From Hypsibius dujardini (taxonomy: Eukaryota; Tardigrada; Eutardigrada; Parachela; Hypsibiidae), in the NCBI GenBank assembly GCA_001579985.1, contig LRSR01011849.1, positions 1 to 20,410 on the forward strand: a stretch of 20,410 nucleotides of DNA. Reading direction: 5' to 3'. This document shows positions 17,501-20,410 of this stretch, piece by piece (position 1 is the stretch's first letter; every line of letters starts with the position of its first letter). The notes beneath the pieces were generated by a model. It made no database searches. It was given only the letters and a program-made list of their open reading frames with translations, and was not told the DNA's origin. Made by a program: the position numbers and the translations under genes.

Positions 17501-18464
17501 CAGGGGCTCGTTTAAGGTCCCTACAAGTCGGAACCGGGACTCCTCATGGTAAAGGCCAGGGGGTCGGCAAAGGGGTATAATACATTTTTTATAATTGAAC
17601 CAAGCGTCAACCTTTTGTCCCCGATCATTTTGAAGCTTTTAGTGGTGTGGGAGCCTGATTTTCAAGGGCCCCTGTGATTTCTAAATATTGTAAAAAACTT
17701 CAGTTTCTCCATCAAACTTGGTCTATTCTTGAAAGTTTTTAAATCTTCCATGTGTGTGTAGAATTATTAGAGGAAATATTGAATCCGAAGAAACTTCAAA
17801 TTTGATTGCATAACGGAAGTGTTTGAAAATGTTTTGTAGTCCCGGGGGTTCCTGTTAATGGGACTTGCGCATCCCAAAAGTTTCAAAATGACCAGGAAAA
17901 GTAAGTCGATTTTTGGTTCTATTTCGAAAAAAAATGCCGTTTGCCCCTTTGCTCACCCCTGACCGTACCATGAAAGGCTGAGGCTACAAGTCCCCCTTCT
18001 CTTTCCCCTTTTTGTCCCCTCCCCTTCTATATTTTTGGTGTTGACCAATGTCCTCTGACTCGATAAAGTGCTGATTGATTTCTTTCGAATCCTTCATGTT
18101 TCTGCATCACAAAAAAGTTCAGACATTAGATATTGGACATTGCCCTAGCGAGTGTGGAGGGAAAAACCAAAAGGCCCACTTTTATCTTCACTCCCATGGT
18201 TATGGTCTTCACTTATTCAACCAATGTCCAAATCTTGGGGTTTGACACCAAAAGATTGAGGAACAATTTGGTTTTTCAAAATAATCAAATCTGTCTGATG
18301 ACTCTTCTGATGGACGGTGAGCAGCACTTGTAAAAGTAACAGGGGACAAAACGGGGGAAGAGGAAAGGGGTACTTGCAGCCTAAATCCTAAACGAGCCCC
18401 TGTTAACTGTAGCAGGGATCCTAAGCCCTGGCTCCGACTTGTAAGGACTCTAAACAAGCCCCTG
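17501..18464. mobile_element. hAT-like non-autonomous DNA transposon, nested inverted repeats
   Basis: The left terminus CAGGGGCTCGTTTAAGGTCC (17501) continues CTACAAGTCGG. The right terminus (complement read inward from 18464) is CAGGGGCTTGTTTAGAGTCC then TTACAAGTCGG. Flanking octamers ACAGTATG (17493-17500) and ACAGGATG (18465-18472) differ by one base, as expected for an aged 8-bp hAT target duplication. Inside are two further inverted pairs: 17545-17576 with 17944-17972 (CAGGGG..GCAAAGGGG) and 17982-18020 with 18341-18381 (GGCTACAAG..CCCC.TT). A second terminus-like end, AACGAGCCCCTG, lies at 18391-18402. No transposase frame was seen. Confidence 0.7.
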
Positions 18465-18472
18465 ACAGGATG

Positions 18473-19610
18473 CATCCCTCATCCCTTTGATCAAAACTCC
18501 AGACAGATGAAAATCCCATCAACCAATGAACGTCAGTCAGAGGCGCGCCCCCTTCAACACTCTCTCATCCCGTAAATCCATCTCAAGGCGACCGGAGGAA
18601 ACTCCGACAGACAGAGAGGCACGATAGATACAGACACGAGAGACTGGGAACTATAAAACGCGAAGATATATGAGGGGCTACAAATATACTGCATGTTCAC
18701 TTCTTCAAAAGCTGCCCCCGCACCATACACAACCGCCCCTGCGGCCGGCACTGTTTTTGCAGAGTATATAATTCATTCGCGCGACGTTTTCCGCTCGATT
18801 CCTTCGGTGTAATCCAATTAGGCTAAAACTTAACGCGCGCACAAAGATCCCTGCAGCCGGTGGCGGCGAGACTTTGTAGAAAAACGGCACAGCACGCTCC
18901 GCAACAAATCTTAAAGCGATCTATTGCAATTCCTTGAACATCTCCTCGACTTTCCTTGTGTGTATTTATGAGCTTCTTCCCCTGCTCTCTCTTATCTGTG
19001 TTTGTGAACAGAGACGTGCTCTCTAACTCAGAGATATTGTAAGCGCGGCCTCCGGCATTACGGGAATAGTTTCCGGATTCTCCATGTGCAACTTTGGTGG
19101 CCGGGGTTGTCTTATGTATACATACTTGTGTGACTGTGACCTGATCCCTGCAGACGACGACGACGGTTCGCTGCGCTTTTTACGCGCTCCGTCAAGCGGT
19201 GCGACGGCAATTGTTTTAAGCAGCTCACATATATAGCTCCCTCTCTCTCTCTCTCTGTTTGTTGTAATCTCGGTCGTCCGGGACCCTCTTGAAATTCCTT
19301 TTAGTCAAGTGCGGGTTTGGCTCCACGTACATTTACTTCCGGTTCCCTACGATTTTTGTCTGCCTTCCGGAAGCCTGCTTTGTCGTCGTTTTTTTCATCT
19401 CGAAGCAGACTTTCTACGTTATTTACTGCTCCAAATTTAGGCCGCTTTTCTACGCTTTCGCCTAAGCCTCAAGCGGGTTCTCTACGATTTTTCTCCACTT
19501 TCAAGTTGTTTTTTCATGGGTTTGATGACTTCATCAGCGAACGCGCGGACCACGCGATGATGTTTGCTATCTTTCCGGAGGTTTGCTACAGTATACGGAC
19601 CGGATTGCAG
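18473..19610. other. intergenic DNA and distal beta promoter region
   Basis: No supported gene. It contains a TATATA at 19230-19235 directly before a (CT)8 tract (19241-19256) and a degenerate TCTACG repeat tract at 19338-19500. The base composition is GC-richer than in the alpha introns. Confidence 0.5.
19338..19500. repeat. degenerate tandem tract with CTACG(A/T/C)TTT motif
   Basis: CTACG followed by a T-rich run recurs four times: near 19348 (CCCTACGATTTTTG), 19416, 19449 and 19480 (CTCTACGATTTTTC). The spacing is irregular, 30-70 nt. In one frame this gives a repetitive Ser/Arg/Phe open frame starting at TTG, which I read as a by-product and not a gene. Confidence 0.45.
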
Positions 19611-19613
19611 CTG

Positions 19614-19621
19614 TATATATA
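19614..19621 (+). promoter_or_regulatory. GUCY1B1: TATA box, guanylate cyclase beta promoter
   Basis: TATATATA followed by GTTCC lies 126 nt upstream of the beta ATG, placing a start site near 19645. A similar TATATAGCTCC occurs upstream at 19230-19236 and could serve an alternative start. Confidence 0.45.
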
Positions 19622-19653
19622 GTTCCTGACGCGGGGGTGTTGTGTGAAGAGAA

Positions 19654-19665
19654 ATGGGCGTTTAA
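19654..19665 (+). promoter_or_regulatory. three-codon upstream ORF in beta leader
   Basis: ATG GGC GTT TAA lies in the presumed 5' leader, 93 nt before the beta start codon. If transcription starts near 19645 it would sit almost at the cap, where leaky scanning is likely. This is sequence observation only. Confidence 0.3.
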
Positions 19666-19746
19666 CGGGAGCGCGTGCGGGACAAAGCGGAAGAGGAGCG
19701 TTTTTACGCTCTGTTTATCAACGGAGAAAAAAGGAAGAGACCGAAA

Positions 19747-19749
19747 ATG
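19747..19749 (+). CDS. GUCY1B1: guanylate cyclase beta coding exon 1 (start codon only)
   Basis: The coding part of this exon is only ATG, in the context GAAAATG|GTGAGT. Its leader probably starts near 19645. The start is supported because Met directly precedes Tyr-Gly-Phe in the family. Confidence 0.8.
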
Positions 19750-20118
19750 GTGAGTTTTTTGTGTGTTATGGTCAAATATATTGCGTGCGTTGCGTGTGTG
19801 TGTGTGTGTGTGTGTGTAAGAATTTGGCGTTTAGTTCTGTGTGTGTGTGTCGGTCCGCATATATATGTGTGTCTATCGTGAGAGGTTGTTATGCTAATTA
19901 GTTGAGTGGCGATGTTGTCTATCTGTCCCGCCTGTGTGTGTGTGTGTGTGTGTGTTATGGAGGGCGCTTGTTTTTTGATGGATACGTACGGGCGCGTTTT
20001 CTCTCATTCCACGCCCACGTTGTGTTGTGTTCACATATTTGCAGTATGGGTTCGTTAATCGGGCCATCGAACTGCTGGTGCAGCGGAATTTCGGGGATGA
20101 AGCGTGGGAGAAGATCAA
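19747..20118 (+). CDS. GUCY1B1: soluble guanylate cyclase beta subunit, 5' end (partial)
   Basis: The ATG at 19747-19749 is followed at once by donor GTGAGT. The next exon (20045-20118, acceptor ATATTTGCAG) encodes YGFVNRAIELLVQRNFGDEA then WEKIK. Joined, this reads MYGFVNRAIELLVQRN, the nearly invariant beta1 N-terminus (human MYGFVNHALELLVIRN) and the first helix of the heme-binding H-NOX domain. It ends in phase 2 at donor GTGAGT. The heme-ligand His and the rest lie beyond the right edge. Beta is the NO-sensing partner of the alpha chain encoded 4.3 kb upstream on the same strand. An ATG inside exon 2 (20046) is out of frame and is not the start. Confidence 0.92.
19794..19817. repeat. (GT)12 microsatellite
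   Basis: Perfect GT dinucleotide run in beta intron 1 (intron 19750-20044), with a shorter GT run near 19838-19851. Confidence 0.9.
19933..19955. repeat. (TG)n microsatellite
   Basis: Second TG dinucleotide run in the same 295-nt intron. Confidence 0.9.
20045..20118 (+). CDS. GUCY1B1: guanylate cyclase beta exon 2 (residues 2-26)
   Basis: 74 nt encoding YGFVNRAIELLVQRNFGDEA, then WEKI plus two bases of the next Lys codon. Strong GTGAGT donor. Confidence 0.93.
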
Positions 20119-20410
20119 GTGAGTGCTGACAGGACTGTATATATGGGTGTAGTATAGATAATGAAGTAGTACTTTGGTGGAGTAATAGCGGCGTAAAATG
20201 TCATTTACGAGGGCAAATAAAAACGAGTCTTTTTGCGTTGTTTGTTTTTGTAAATTAGCAGTTGCCGCGCTTTCAGTGGTTGCATAAATAATAAATTTGC
20301 ATTTTGCTACGGCAATCCATCATAAAGATAATACAGAATTCTGATTGGAATAGAATAAAAAATGTGAATTCTACTGTTTGAATTAGGTGTCTGAAATCAT
20401 GTTCCCACAA
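20119..20410 (+). other. GUCY1B1: guanylate cyclase beta intron 2, partial
   Basis: AT-rich sequence after the GTGAGT donor. The expected next H-NOX exon (K-E-A-x-L..) was not found before the right edge. Confidence 0.7.

Noticed and set aside
19317-19622. Ser/Arg/Phe-rich open frame upstream of beta
   Set aside because: It has a TTG start, its composition is explained by the repeated CTACG-T-rich tract, and it overlaps the TATA box.
1-20410. CRISPR arrays, operons, prokaryotic defence systems, tRNA or rRNA genes
   Set aside because: None was seen; repeats are eukaryotic microsatellites or foldbacks, and no tRNA B-box-like GGTTCGANTCC was found.

Overview
This is a eukaryotic, protostome-like (probably arthropod or other ecdysozoan) nuclear segment. 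Genes are split by GT-AG introns, exons are GC-richer than the AT-rich introns, and there are (GT)n and (CT)n microsatellites and foldback or hAT-like repeats. There are no bacterial-style genes. The species cannot be fixed from the sequence, but the coding exons resemble insect homologues most closely (for example the LLHLIFP, GSLD and CPF stretches of the insect soluble guanylate cyclase alpha chain).

Layout. (1) Positions 1-2886, minus strand: the 5' end of a septin gene of the SEPT6/8/11 (fly Sep2/Sep5) type. Its conserved pre-P-loop block is at 1207-1351. Upstream exons at 1422-1558, 1704-1887, 1950-2144 and 2717-2884 would encode a long, Ser/Thr-rich N-terminal extension; the rest of the gene lies left of the window. 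(2) Positions 3238-5140: septin promoter or leader candidates, including repeated GCAACCGC octamers, then intergenic DNA with a 31-bp inverted repeat at 4300-4411. (3) Positions ~5140-15378, plus strand: a complete soluble guanylate cyclase (NO receptor) alpha subunit gene. I assembled 13 coding exons whose splice phases all agree, giving 748 residues in the order H-NOX, HNOBA/PAS, coiled coil, class III cyclase domain. (4) Positions 15379-19600: a 4.3-kb intergenic stretch with a diverged dispersed repeat (second copy in alpha intron 4), a foldback repeat at 16703-17050 and a hAT-like element at 17501-18464 with 8-bp near-identical flanks. (5) Positions ~19614-20410, plus strand: TATA box, leader, start codon and second exon of the soluble guanylate cyclase beta subunit (MYGFVN-type N-terminus), running off the right edge.

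Function. The alpha and beta chains form the obligate heterodimer that senses nitric oxide through heme on the beta H-NOX domain and makes cGMP. Here the two genes lie head-to-tail in the same orientation, the arrangement also known for vertebrate GUCY1A1 and GUCY1B1, which suggests co-regulation or ancient linkage. The most striking protein feature is that the alpha H-NOX domain carries His175 in exact register with the beta heme-ligating histidine, a position I recall as non-histidine in human and fly alpha chains.
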